Origin: Seminavis robusta
Taxonomy: Eukaryota > Bacillariophyta > Bacillariophyceae > Naviculales > Naviculaceae
NCBI GenBank assembly: GCA_903772945.1
Contig: CAICTM010000821.1
Location: 1-46,467, forward strand
Length of the DNA: 46,467 bases
Reading direction: 5' to 3'
How positions within the stretch are numbered: position 1 is the stretch's first letter; every line of letters begins with the position of its first letter. Below the pieces are notes generated by a model. It worked only from the letters and a program-made list of their open reading frames with translations, made no database searches and had not been told where the DNA came from. A program made the translations under genes and the position numbers. Below, one piece after another: positions 28,599 through 39,022 of the stretch.

Positions 28599-30664
28599 TC
28601 ACCAAACGGCCCACCCTATGGTCATGTTGCCTTTTTGCAGATTGTTAGTAGAGGACTTTCGAAACCAGTCGCTGCTCACAGGCCCGTTCTGGATCTTCGT
28701 CAACATATCGGCCAAATTGCTCTCTGTATTCTCATAAGTGATGTTTGCCATTCCTGCAGCGACCCTTTCACGGACATAGTGGTATGCGACCGAGTTGCTC
28801 TTTTTCTTCACAGTAGACTCCGGGATGCTCGAGTTCTTGATCACGGACATGTTGTCCGCCTTGACGTGAGCCGGGCATCAAGGGGAACTCCCATCACTGA
28901 GCTTGTACCGCAAGCCCTCCACAATCTCGATTCCAACTTTCATCGCCGCGAACTCAGATCCAAAGGAGGAAGTTTCAATGGAGCCCTGCTTCTTGCTGTA
29001 CCAAATAATTGGAGACATGTTAGCAAAGACGAGTACACCAGTACGCGAACGACGTGTCACCTTGTCCCCAGCATGGTCAGAATCCACAAACATGGTGATT
29101 TGGATTGGTTTGCCGAGAGGCTTCGGCATGTCTGGAGGTAAAAGCTCTTTCGCATCGGCATAGAAATCACTCCAGTCAGGTCGCTCTGGTTCCACATGAT
29201 TCACATAGGAAGGATCAAAAACAAGGTGAGAACGACTGTGCTGCTTGAGATATGCCAAGATATGAAACACAGCGTCCAGGTGCCAACTCGTGGGGCTGCA
29301 CAGTATGAAGCCATGATTGAAACCTCGGTGCAGATGTCAATTCTTCCGAGTTCCACGGCCCATCGTAGCACTCCAATCTGCTGTTGAAAGTAATTTGTCC
29401 ACTCGTCATCACAAAGGTTTGAAACATCCAATCCGGGGTGTAATTGCTCGGTAACACGAAGTTGCTTTTGACTTGAGCGTCTTCCCACGTTGCTCGAGCC
29501 ATGTCTCCACATTTTGACAGCCTCCTTGACATACTGTTCAGATCCCATTGACCAAAATGGTTTGTCAACGCCAGGGACATTGTACTCCTTGACTGAAGCT
29601 CCAAGATACTGAGTTGGCTTTCCCAGGGATCCTGGTTCAGCAGGAAATGCTGAACCAGGTAGCAGAGTAAGGTATTTGGGTAGTTGACAGGCAAAGGAGA
29701 TCGTCTGTGTATACCAAGATATACTCATAGTATTCCCTTCCATCAGGCCTGGTGGCGGCACGAAACCAGACATCATTGTCTGCCTTACAAGAGGTGAACC
29801 CAGGTTGTCTCGCAGAACATCAGCTAAGTGGGCCCTCCATGCTGCTCCACTTGATTTGAGGCCATACAGGGCCTTGACGACCTTTGCTTTGCGTCCCTCA
29901 AATGGGCCAAATTCCTTACCGCATGTGATAAAGATCTTCTCTCGAACTGGGGCATTCAAATATGCGTTGCCAATATCAGCGGCAATATGTCCAGATCGTT
30001 CAGGCTGCAATCAAGAAGGCCAGTCGTACACTCTCTCGACTGACAACGCTGGCGTAGGTGATGGACGAAGGTGGATCGGTCATATGCCCCCCAGCAACCA
30101 GACGTGCCTTCCTTGTAAAGTCGCTTTTAACATCAAAGACCATGTGACAACGGATGTGAGTGTGTCCGACTGGGTCAGGGGCATCCTCTTCCAAGATTTC
30201 AAAAGCTTTGCCGACGGCTGCCATCTCTTTCTTAATGGCATCATGCCAAAAGGTTGTACCAGTCTCCTTGTCAATCTCAAGGGCATGCTCCACCGTTTTG
30301 GGAAGCTCAACCCCATATTTCTGTTCCTTGCGAAAGTAACGCTTCGCAACAGCAGAGATAATCCGATTCCGCTTCTTGAGGGTGTAAGGGACCCACCAAG
30401 AGAAAGCTGGCTCTGACTCCAAGCCATTGTTCTGGGCATACTCTGCCGTATGAATCAGGTAACCATCTTTCATGTCATTAAGGGACTGCCATGAGTGGGT
30501 CCCATCCTTCCACTGACACAAAAGTTCCACCCTTTGGTGGTCCGTCGCAAAGTCTTCCTGCCATTTCGATAGATGTAGGCGTCGTCCCCTGAAACAGCGT
30601 GTCCATCCTTCACATGGTCCAAGATATCCGCAAATTCAAACAAAGTGTAGCCGTCATCATCCAC
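28599..30664 (-). pseudogene. copia RT-RNase H (broken)
   Basis: RT from about 30664 (GYTLFEFADILDHVKDG) through the palm. HIRCHMVFDVKSDFTRKARLVAGGH is seen at about 30150-30085 and IAADIGNAYLNAPVREK at about 29985-29935. Then come KALYGLKSSGAAWRAHLADVL, a frameshift, and the catalytic box YTDD (frame reading ILVYTDDLLCLS, about 29725-29690). After further shifts follows RNase H: ITMFVDSDHAGDKVTRRSRTG, SSFGSEFAAMKVGIEIVEGL, and the tail HYVRERVAAGMANITYEN with NLADMLTK. It ends near 28599. The motifs are well preserved between the frameshifts, so most breaks look recent or could be sequencing or assembly errors. Confidence 0.85.
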
Positions 30665-31032
30665 CTGAGCATTGATAGACTCTGCAATTATGTTGGCCGA
30701 GTAGGCCTCGGTCTCCCACTGTCAAACTCCAGCCTCATAAATGGAAGTATCAAGCAATGGGTTAGAATTCGAAAGCCAATCAGTTTTCCATCTGTAGTTC
30801 CTCTTGCGCTTGGCGACTGTGCCATAAGACATTCTGTCTCCCTGTGGGACACAAACACGAGATGCAATGTACTTATCGAAGGCCTCTGTTGCATCTCATC
30901 TGCTTCGACAACTCTAGCAGAGGATCTGGGTCTCTATCATCAATTGGTCTCATAATACTCTGGTATTCTTCATCCTGACGAGATTAAGCATCATCACTGC
31001 TGGCCCAAAACATAACGCTGCCAAGGACTTCT

Positions 31033-32430
31033 TCAAGGATTCTGTGAATGTGCCTCTTGGTTCACATCTCCGGGCTCAGCTTCTCCCTGGTCTGATAAGG
31101 GGATGAACAGATGTCCTATGAGACAAACTGCCCTTCTCGGTGAGGATCTCGGGCACACATAGCGTCCACCAATAGTCAGTGCTGGGGCCACAGTAGCGAC
31201 CAATGCGCTTCTTTCCATTGACTCGCCCTGTCTCTCAGGATAAAGGTACAAAACCCAATCATCCATCCAAACTCACAAATATGTGAGATGCAGCAGTGTC
31301 CCCTGTCAAAAGAGTAGCGGGACTTGCCATCAAACTCTCGGATCGTAATGCGGTATGACTGCGATCAGCCCGCAGAAGACGAAAACACATGTCCCAAAGG
31401 CATTCCAACTTCAGTAGTCTCATTGTTCTTCTGTAAGTTCTCTTTAGCTCTCGGATTAGGTCTTCCGCAAGTTCTGGTTGGGTGTGTAAGCCTAACTGGA
31501 TGGATAGGCACTGGACTCGTTGTGCCTTTCGTCGAAACTCTCCCATGGTAACTCTTCGCGTTGTCTGGGATCAAACTCTTTGTATTCCAATCTTCTGGAA
31601 AAGTGAATCTAAGGTCAAGTTAGCCTCCGACTTGGTCTTCATCGGTCAACATGGCACCAATGTAAACGGTGGGCAGTAGACCTGGGCACACCTGTTTCCC
31701 AGGAGGGAAGTGACCTTGCCGTAAACAGTGTCGGTATACATTTCAACGTTGAGCCGAGGATATCTGAGTTGTACGCCAATGCTTCATCCTCCGCCTCCAC
31801 TCGCGTGGGTGAAATCACGAAACGCTCGCTGAGTTGTGTTCCGATGGTTTTCTTGGCTGCTTCCAACCCAATATTCCACCGCTTGGCAAGTGCTTCCGCT
31901 GACACGGCTCCCTTCCTGGTAGGGGGTTTCGTCTGTAGCAGAGATCTGGGCCTGAAGGGCTGGCCCAAGACTGTTGACGTCAATTCACGGATGATCTTGA
32001 TTCCAGAATTGACCTGATCGACTGAATTTCCTATTCCGTCCCCTTTCACTTGGCATGTCCGAATTCAAAGCGGCTCTGAGAGAGGACTCGAGGTAGCCGA
32101 TGGGGATCTTGAGGTTCCAAGGAGATTCGGATGTCATGTGAACTGAACGAAGTGATCTGGAATTGACTTCATGGGCGTGGGTTCCGAACCTGGAAGTATG
32201 AGATAAACCGTCCAGTTGGAGGGGGATTCGTAGGTCACCACAAATGAGGAGTGGGATTCATTGGTCTGTCTTCAAACGGTAGGTGCAACAGTGGCACATC
32301 GTTGACAACTAACTGGTGATGTCGCAGCTGAGCTGGACAAATGAGATTGTTCTGTAATGACTTGATAAGCAAAGATTGATGAAAGAATAAAATATAAATT
32401 TGAGATGTGGAGTGGGTCGTCATAAGCCAC
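31033..32430 (-). pseudogene. copia integrase region (broken)
   Basis: Downstream of the protease: pre-integrase-like QLRHHQLVVNDVPLLHLPFEDRP (about 32330-32260). It is followed by AKRWNIGLEAAKKTIGTQ (about 31890-31835), typical of the segment before the integrase core in diatom copia elements. Core and C-terminal pieces appear in several frames down to about 31033 (LWDMCFRLLRADRSHTA; DWVLYLYPERQGESMER). The catalytic triad cannot be traced without frame switches, so I call it broken. Confidence 0.7.
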
Positions 32431-34849
32431 GGCCACAGTTACAATTGGTACTTCGTGTATGGTTCCAAGATCAGTTGAAAACCCTTCGACGGATATAGTT
32501 CTCCCGTGTCATGTACCACGTAAGCACTTTCCCCAAAGGAACATGTATCGGCATGGCTGTCAAGCTCAATCCGAGATGATGGCAAATGAGTAGCAACGGA
32601 TCGCAGAGTGCGAACAGCAGAGACTCATGCTCGCCGATTCATGGCATTGCCCACGCTAGATCACCAGGAACATCAGTCCGGATCGCTTCTCGGCTTGCAA
32701 TTCGAGACTTGGGACTGGGTATCTGACAACTGGTCTGCAGCTCGGCAATCTTCCGCTTGTCACCTCGCGGGCGTCCCTAGCCTGTTGCTGCTGCGCCGAT
32801 GTGAGCTGAGCCCACTCATCGGGATGGTAATATCTTCCTGGGTTATTGGGGTCAAAACCCCGGCCTTCATGGCCTCTACCACGGCCTCGTCCCCTGCCTC
32901 GGCCTCTTCCATAGCCTCGGCCTTGGGATCTACCACCGCCACGTCCTCGTCCTCTTCCACCACCGCCTCGACCACGGCCAGACACAGATGAAATATTTCT
33001 TGTGGGTCGAGTGGGTTCAGCGACATCAAGTTGCTCGGCTAAGTAATTCATAGCCTCCTGGAAACTCTCGCGTAGATGCGGAGTTGCTTGAATGACGGAC
33101 TTGGCGGTCTTGAGGTTTGGGTCTGTAATGCCGGACAGAAGCTTGCGAATCTTGCGGCTCTCAGTAAAGGTTTCACCAGCGGTTTCCAGATCGGTGAAGG
33201 CCTTGGTAAGCCTTTCACAGTAGCGCTCAAAAGTGAAGTTGCGGGACTTCCCATCAAAGAAAGTAGTTTCAATGGCTCTATCCGCGAATGCCTTGGTACG
33301 AGCCTGAACGAATCACCAAGATAGTGAACCTTCATGGCCAAGTAAGTGCTCGACCGTTCTGTTGCGCTGCACAACGTTGGACCCATGTCCAACCAGGTCC
33401 ACCGTGAGTAACCGACCGAATGATGGCCCAAACAGCCTGATTGTCTTGTACGAAATGAGGTCCGGCATGTCTTGTTCTTCGGACCAATTCTTCAGGATGC
33501 GATGGAAGGCCAAAACCTGGGTCAGCCTCATCTGCGGTGTCGGTATCAAGTGCTCCTGGCAAAGTGACTTTGGATCTCGTAACATAAGCCAGAGGGGCAC
33601 CGCAAACGCCTCGCTTGACATTCAGAACATTGTCAATAGACTCCAGACTCGTCGGACATCTTCGACCTTCAAGAGTTGGGAGGATCCGCAACATCAATCT
33701 CTTCTCGTTCGGACTCGTATAAAGCCCAAACTCTATTCAATCTCGCCAAACTGGCTTGGTTGGGAGTGAACTCACGCTGGATTCGTGTCATGTGAAACTT
33801 GTAGAACCGTAGTTGTCTGAGTCGCTTCTCAAAGACAAATCCCAGCTGTCGTCCACGGTTGGGAACTTCTCTGGGCTGAACTGCTGCAGCAGCTTCGGCA
33901 GTGCTGCAGCCGCAATGGCTGGATTGGGAATGGTACCACCTGGTTCCTCACGTTCTCGCAGATGCTCTTGATATCAGCATCGGTAAAGGTATCGAGTGAG
34001 ACGAAGGCATCCAATCCTTGATCATTCAATGCTGTCCTCGTGGCTAATTCGGCAATACCGATGGTATTCTGTAGATAGTTGTCATGGCTGCAAGATTGCC
34101 TGCCATATTCGCCTCCAATTATTCTTCTCTTGCGGTATCACTTGGATGAGCAACAGTTGTTGGGTCTTCTTCTCTGCTCCTATTCCAACAGCAAACTGTA
34201 CACACCAGACAAGTAAGGCTGTATTCCACGGAATGAGCTCTGCACACCCAGTCTGTGGCAGTCTAGGCCAAAACTCTTGGATCAGGCGTCCCCTCTCCTT
34301 TGGCTCAATCGATTTCTTTGGTGACAATGAGGCAGGAATTGATCGATTTCTTTGGTGACAATGAGGCAGGAATTGATCCAGACTGGAGGGATCAATATTC
34401 CAAGTCCAAACCTCTGCTTCCCACTTGGAAGTCTCTATCTCTCGCTCCACTTGAGAGAGCCCCTTCTTCTTGAGAGGTCTTCTGTTGCTATGCCGCTTGG
34501 AGGTCTTCTCTTCTTCTCTTGTTCCTCTGCCGATTACACTGGCAATGAGGATCTTTTCTTCTTCTCTCTTCTTTCTTCTCGACAAGCGAACGACAGTAGC
34601 GTCGCGTCGTCTTCTTCTCGTCGTCGTTCGAACGGTAGCTCCGAATCGGTAGCTTCGAATCGGCGACAATGGCGCTGCTTCGAATGAACGAACGACTCCT
34701 TCTTCTTCTTCTTCTTGTCGCTCGCAACGATCGGTGTTCTTCAGCACTCGCGACAACGTAACGACAATGGCGCTGGCGTTCGAACGATAGCTTCGAACGG
34801 TAGCTTCGAACGAACGAACGAAAGCGCTGCTTCGAGCGGTATCTTCCAA
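32431..34849 (-). pseudogene. copia gag and protease region (broken)
   Basis: The N-terminal part (34849 down to 34082) starts with repeat-derived Arg-rich sequence, then a gag-like segment (ERGRLIQEFWPRLPQTG, WNTALLVWCVQFAVGIG). After a shift comes LDAFVSLDTFTDADIKSICENVRN. Further frames carry VRRPDLISYKT-like and VKRGVCGAPLAYVTRSK pieces, then an EAMNYLAEQLDVAEP helix and a strongly RG/GRG-rich tail (about 33000-32830), probably RNA-binding. The protease box reads LDSHADTC at 32541-32564, followed by DTGELYPSKGF. There is no DSG or DTG at the usual place; the HADT variant recurs in diatom copia lineages as far as I know. Many shifts, none of them inside the short motifs. Confidence 0.7.
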
Positions 34850-34860
34850 TCGTCGACAAT
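34612..34860. repeat. Degenerate TTCGAA(C/T)GGTAGC minisatellite in copia leader
   Basis: Repeated words such as GTTCGAACGGTAGC, GCTTCGAATCGG and GCGCTGCTTCGA in the first few hundred bases after the 5' LTR. It produces the Arg/Ser-rich start of the gag frame (RSYRS, RSFEA). Unit size is irregular, about 13-20 bp. Confidence 0.5.
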
Positions 34861-34952
34861 GGTAGCTCTTCTTCTTGTGCTTGTCGAACGATGGCTCTTC
34901 TTCTTCTGGTTAACGACCGATCGTTGGTAGTAGCTTCCACGCCTGATAAGCC

Positions 34953-35082
34953 GAAAAAGGCTGATGGTGGTGTTGATAAAGAGGTTGCTATAGTGTTGAG
35001 TGTGTTACTACTTGGTTGTTGTGGTTGATTTTAGTAATCTGGTAACTGGATAGTCATAAATCGCTACCACAGGTCATTTTCG
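34953..35082 (-). repeat. 5' LTR (minus strand) of copia element
   Basis: Identical to 28343-28472. Its outer edge is flanked by TGTTC at 35083-35087. Any outward promoter activity would be 258 bp from the SART1 ATG. Confidence 0.93.
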
Positions 35083-35339
35083 TGTTCCAGCACGCCACAG
35101 CCGTGGACTTTGATTTGTTTCCACGACGTGTTAAACAGTTAGCGCTAGCCTTATTCTATTCAGCCTCCAGCGACACGAAACCTGCGGTGATCAAACAGGC
35201 AAGCAGATGGCGGCCCTCACAGCACAACACAAATCTCCATTTACAGGTCGGGAAAGGACAAGGAGAATTCAATCAAAGCCAAGCCAAGCCAAGCCAAGCT
35301 ACGGTAGGCTAGCAGTCTACTAGCTAGCTAGCAAGCAAG
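35083..35339 (+). promoter_or_regulatory. Remaining SART1 upstream region
   Basis: The 257 bp left between the copia insertion and the SART1 start codon. It contains the target duplication TGTTC, then unique sequence, then five tandem AAGCC words (35278-35299) and CTAGCTAGCTAG just before the ATG. No clear TATA box. It must act as core promoter and 5' UTR unless transcription starts in the LTR. Confidence 0.45.
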
Positions 35340-37742
35340 ATGGCCAACCAGGAAGTGATTGAGCTGTCGGTGGACGAGACGAACAAGTTGCGTGCGGAAT
35401 TGGGCTTGGCACCTCTTCGCATCGATGGCCATAGTACCAAGAAGGAATCATTATTAGCCGCGGACAACAATCAAGGAGAAGGAGAAGAAGTGTTGGAATT
35501 GTCCGTGGACGATACGAATGCACTCCGCGCCAAATTGGGGTTGCCTCCGTTGCGTTCCATCAAGGAGAATATTCAAGACGCCAATTTGAAGGCCAAGCAA
35601 GAAGAAGAAGAAAAGCAAAAGGCAGCAGCGCAAGAACGATTGGAAAATGATGTCAAAAAGGGCATTGCCAGTACGTTTACGGCCAAGTCTCTGGGAGAAA
35701 CCGAATCCACCGATGTCGCATCGTGGGCTGCCAAATTAATGCGACAACAGCAATCCAAAGAAGAAAAAAAGAAGAAAAAGAAGGACAAAAAGAGCAAGAA
35801 AAAGAACGATGACAAGTACGACGCGGACGACTTGAAGGGCATGACTGTCTCTCACGCCATGGGCGACTTGGAAGCCGGTTCGACCACGGTCATGACATTG
35901 GCCGATGCTCCCATTTTGACCACCAAGGAGAGCAATCCGCAGATTGTGACGGGCTTGAATGAAGACGCTACTCAATTGGAAAATGTCAATTTGGCAGAAG
36001 CTTCCAAACAACAAGATGGATTGCGCAAAAAGCGACAACTCGAAATGGGCATGGGACGAGCCGGTGGATACGCCGGGTTTGACGATGATGAATTTGTCGA
36101 ATTGGGAGGAACCGGAGCTCCTTCCAAACGGACGCGAGGAGGCGGCGATCCTGCTACTGGTAGCAGTACTAGTAGTACTAAAAAAACAGGCAAGGGATTC
36201 CAAATTGGTGACGACGCCAATGCCAACGATGCCAAAGCTGGCACGGATATGTTTGCCGCCATGGAAGCTGGCAAGGCCATTTCCTTGGAGCCGATGCAAG
36301 CCGATGTACAAGCCTCGGATTTCTTGACGGAACAGGAAGACTTGGAGTTGAGAGGCAAAAAGGAAAAGAAAGCCAAGAAAAAGGAGAAATTTGACAAGAA
36401 GAAGAAAAAGAAGGATAAGAAAAAGGATAAGAAAAAGCATCGCCGACGACAGACTGAAGACGATGATGACGACAACAGCGAGGTGGAAAACAAGGAGCCA
36501 AGTGGCAAATCCTTGTTGGAAGAGTTGGAAGAAACGGCAGAAGATGACGACAAGAAGAAGAAGAAGAAGAGCCGCAAACGAAGCCGACGTGACGATGATG
36601 ATGACAAGGAAGATGATGTAGAAATGGAAGAAGCTCCACCTTCGTCAGTTCACCCCACGACGGCCGTCAAAAAGGAATCCAAAGACAGCGATGTGGACAA
36701 GACGGACAAACGCGCCAAATACGACGCCATTATGGACAAGGGCAATGCTCGTACGCAACAGGCATTTGCCAAAAAGAAACAAAAGGAGGAAGACGACGCC
36801 TTGGACGAAGAACCGGACGATGCCTTTTTGAACGCTGCCTTGGCCAAGGCACGTCGGTTGAAGAAATTACGAGACATGAGCGGGGCTAAAAAGGGCGCTC
36901 AGGCGGTCGTACAAGCGGTCCAACAAATGATGCCCGACCAAACTCCGTCCTCCGATGGTGTCACCTTTTCAGTCGACGATACGCGCGAATTCACCAGGGC
37001 CCTACGAGCCAAATCGGAACAACAGAGTCGTAAAGCTGCTGCCAAGGAAAAGGAAAAACCTGCCGCCAACACAATCACTACAACAACTACGGCAGTCAAG
37101 AAGGAACCTACTGCGGTTGTGGTGGAAACAGTCACTACCAAGCCAGATGGAGTAGCAGCAACAAACAACGACGACGAGTTTGAGGAGGACGTGGACATGG
37201 CCGAGTTGGCCAAGGAAGTAAAAGACGATGACGAATACAACACGGGCAACAACTTTTTGGAGGGCACCACTGGGAATACTGTCGCTGTTGGTCGAGGATT
37301 GGCAGGTGTCGTCCATCTGTTCAAGCAAACGGGAGATCTCACCCGCAAGAATGCCGGCAAGGAAGAAATGAGAGGTCGCGCCAAGGATGAAAGGACGTAC
37401 GAAGATTACGAAGCAGTTGACCTCAAGTCAGTGGTAAAGATTGACGAACGCTACGCTACCGACAAGGACAAGGATCTAGCCAATAGAGAAGTCAAGCTCG
37501 AATATCGCGACAAGCATGGACGGTTGTTGACTCGGAAGGCAGCCTTTCGTGAGTTGTGTTATCAATTTCACGGCCATGGCAGTTCCAAGCGCAAAGTGGA
37601 GAAGCGTCAGAAGCAAATGGCTCGCGAGAATGCCGAAGCAAGATTGGCATCTCAGCAATCGGATGGTGGTCCGGGTACATTTGGAGCGCTCAAGGCTACA
37701 CAGAAAGCCACTGGAAAAGCCTTTGTGGTGCACAAGACGTGA
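35340..37742 (+). CDS. SART1: SART1/Snu66, U4/U6.U5 tri-snRNP protein
   Basis: Complete single-exon gene of 800 residues, close to human SART1 size. It is a conserved tri-snRNP component needed for spliceosome activation, acting in the nucleus. The N-terminus carries two copies of the Hub1-interaction (HIND) motif: LSVDETNKLRAELGLAPLR at residues about 9-27 and LSVDDTNALRAKLGLPPLR at about 54-72. Then follow Lys/Glu-rich coiled coils (EEEEKQKAAAQERL; KKKKKDKKSKKKNDD; a second Lys block near 345-375) and acidic stretches. The C-terminal SART1 signature is present: EYRDKHGRLLTRKAAFREL, then CYQFHGHGSSKRKVEKRQK, ending FGALKATQKATGKAFVVHKT. The start is the first ATG and sits directly before the HIND motif. 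No break is visible. A copia element sits just upstream. Confidence 0.95.
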   Translation: MANQEVIELSVDETNKLRAELGLAPLRIDGHSTKKESLLAADNNQGEGEEVLELSVDDTNALRAKLGLPPLRSIKENIQDANLKAKQEEEEKQKAAAQERLENDVKKGIASTFTAKSLGETESTDVASWAAKLMRQQQSKEEKKKKKKDKKSKKKNDDKYDADDLKGMTVSHAMGDLEAGSTTVMTLADAPILTTKESNPQIVTGLNEDATQLENVNLAEASKQQDGLRKKRQLEMGMGRAGGYAGFDDDEFVELGGTGAPSKRTRGGGDPATGSSTSSTKKTGKGFQIGDDANANDAKAGTDMFAAMEAGKAISLEPMQADVQASDFLTEQEDLELRGKKEKKAKKKEKFDKKKKKKDKKKDKKKHRRRQTEDDDDDNSEVENKEPSGKSLLEELEETAEDDDKKKKKKSRKRSRRDDDDDKEDDVEMEEAPPSSVHPTTAVKKESKDSDVDKTDKRAKYDAIMDKGNARTQQAFAKKKQKEEDDALDEEPDDAFLNAALAKARRLKKLRDMSGAKKGAQAVVQAVQQMMPDQTPSSDGVTFSVDDTREFTRALRAKSEQQSRKAAAKEKEKPAANTITTTTTAVKKEPTAVVVETVTTKPDGVAATNNDDEFEEDVDMAELAKEVKDDDEYNTGNNFLEGTTGNTVAVGRGLAGVVHLFKQTGDLTRKNAGKEEMRGRAKDERTYEDYEAVDLKSVVKIDERYATDKDKDLANREVKLEYRDKHGRLLTRKAAFRELCYQFHGHGSSKRKVEKRQKQMARENAEARLASQQSDGGPGTFGALKATQKATGKAFVVHKT

Positions 37743-38225
37743 TTCATTTGCTTGAGCGTCTGAGTCGATGCGATGACAGCTTGGTTGGACCGAATGAACG
37801 GAGACAGTCTATGACTGTTTGGATGATTTATCACTTACTTGAGTTGGTACGTAGGAGTGCTTGTCGTTATTAATAGAGCCTCTGCTGAGACTTGACTTTG
37901 GAACTTATCCTGCCTCTCTTCGAGACTGAGAGATAAATCCTTTTGGCTCGAGGGGTGGTGTGCTGGGATTGTTGTGGACGGACGAGAATAGAATCTAGCT
38001 ACGGTAGGATGGGTTCGGTGAAGAGAAGGAAAATCGACGAGGAGAAAATGGTCGCCTTTTATGTGAGGATTATCCGAAGGATTCTAATTATGTGTTTCTA
38101 TTACTTGTTGTCACTGTTGCTGTGTGTTATTTCCATGACTGGACCTGGTGTGAAATGTACTAGTAGAGTGATCTGCGCATTAAGACCCACCCCAGATTAA
38201 GACTATCCTAATAAATAGAGGTACG

Positions 38226-38336
38226 TACGTAGGATCCTACGTAGACTCAGTACCAGAGCCTTGGAGGTGCTTCCTAAGGGGCCACGTAGGATCTTACAGG
38301 ATCCTCCACGAAGGATCCTACGTAGATCAGTACCGT
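38226..38336. repeat. GGATCCTACGTAG palindromic repeats
   Basis: An 18-bp perfect palindrome (TACGTAGGATCCTACGTA) at 38226-38243. The GGATCCTACGTAGA(C)TCAGTACC word occurs at 38232-38253 and again at about 38314-38335, with a partial GTAGGATCTTACAGGATCC between. It looks like a small foldback element. Confidence 0.7.
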
Positions 38337-38469
38337 GGAGTCTTAATATGCAGATGAAAAGAATTCGTGTCAAAAGGGGATGGGCAAATCTTGCAATAGC
38401 CCTGTATTGTAATGGAGTGTGACTCGCCAAAATCAGTTAAAAAGACGAAATTTGTATTTTTGCAGGAAG

Positions 38470-38605
38470 ATAAATTTAATTGGATTGGATTGTATTGAAT
38501 TGGATTGAATTAGATTCCAAATAGTACAATTATTGATATAGTAAACTGTAATTCAATGCAATCCAATCTAATCCAATGCAATCCAATCAAATCCAATAGA
38601 GAAAA
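38470..38605. repeat. ATTGGATTG foldback repeat
   Basis: The left arm (38470-38518) is built of ATTGGATTG/ATTGAATTG units. The right arm (38549-38601) is built of the complementary CAATCCAAT units. A 30-bp A/T-rich loop lies between. The arms are imperfect but clearly strand-reversed copies; a foldback or MITE-like structure. Confidence 0.75.
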
Positions 38606-38883
38606 ACAGCCAAAGTGAAAGATTGGCTTGGCGCACACAATTTTTTGCAAAAACGCTCTAACAAATTCAACACAGAGCCATGGGCAAGTTTGCTCATCCC
38701 CAAAGTGAGGATAATTTCAACTGCTCATAACTCCACCAATAAGTACACTGTGAGGTTGCGAATTTTGTGGCATACTCAACTACATGTGTTCTATCGATTC
38801 CCCTCTTTACATGTACTATATTCGATATACAGCCCTGAAAATAATATTGCGCGAAACGGTCGGTCTTAAAGGCCAGATCACTC

Positions 38884-39022
38884 TAGTCTCCAAGGGCCAT
38901 GCTACTGGTCAGACCCGGGCTTTCCATTCCAAATAGATGGACCTGGTGTGAAATGTACTAGCTAGTAGTCTCCAAGGGCCATGCTACTGGTCAGACCCGG
39001 GCTTTCCATTCCAAATAGATGA
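38884..39022. repeat. 57-bp direct duplication of the L2HGDH gene end
   Basis: 38884-38940 and 38966-39022 are direct copies 82 bp apart. The second is the real C-terminal coding end of the dehydrogenase pseudogene (minus strand: [19 protein letters not shown]); the first is a copy just beyond its stop. Confidence 0.85.

Larger units (their letters stand above)
28343..35082 (-). mobile_element. Ty1/copia LTR retrotransposon with identical LTRs
   Basis: A 6.74-kb minus-strand element between identical 130-bp direct repeats (28343-28472 and 34953-35082). The 5-bp sequence TGTTC flanks both ends (28338-28342 and 35083-35087), a clean target duplication. A purine-rich tract (minus strand, opposite 28473-28495) precedes the 3' LTR. 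The order on the minus strand is gag with an RG-rich tail, protease (LDSHADT), integrase, RT (YTDD), RNase H, as in Ty1/copia. Despite the identical LTRs, gag and pol carry many frameshifts. The insertion site lies about 250 bp upstream of the SART1 start codon, in head-to-head orientation. Confidence 0.93.
37743..38883. other. Downstream region of SART1 with palindromes
   Basis: No gene. It contains the SART1 3' flank, a 25-bp word (near 38139-38163) that recurs at 38938-38962, the GGATCCTACGTAG repeats (38226-38336) and the ATTGGATTG foldback (38470-38605). Confidence 0.45.

Noticed and set aside
34082..34849. Arg-rich nuclear protein gene upstream of SART1
   Set aside because: It lies inside the copia element directly after the 5' LTR and its basic sequence comes from leader minisatellite repeats; it continues into gag.
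35573..37384. Long antisense open frames rich in S, F and L opposite SART1
   Set aside because: They are shadows of Lys/Glu-rich coding sequence on the plus strand, which is clearly the real gene.
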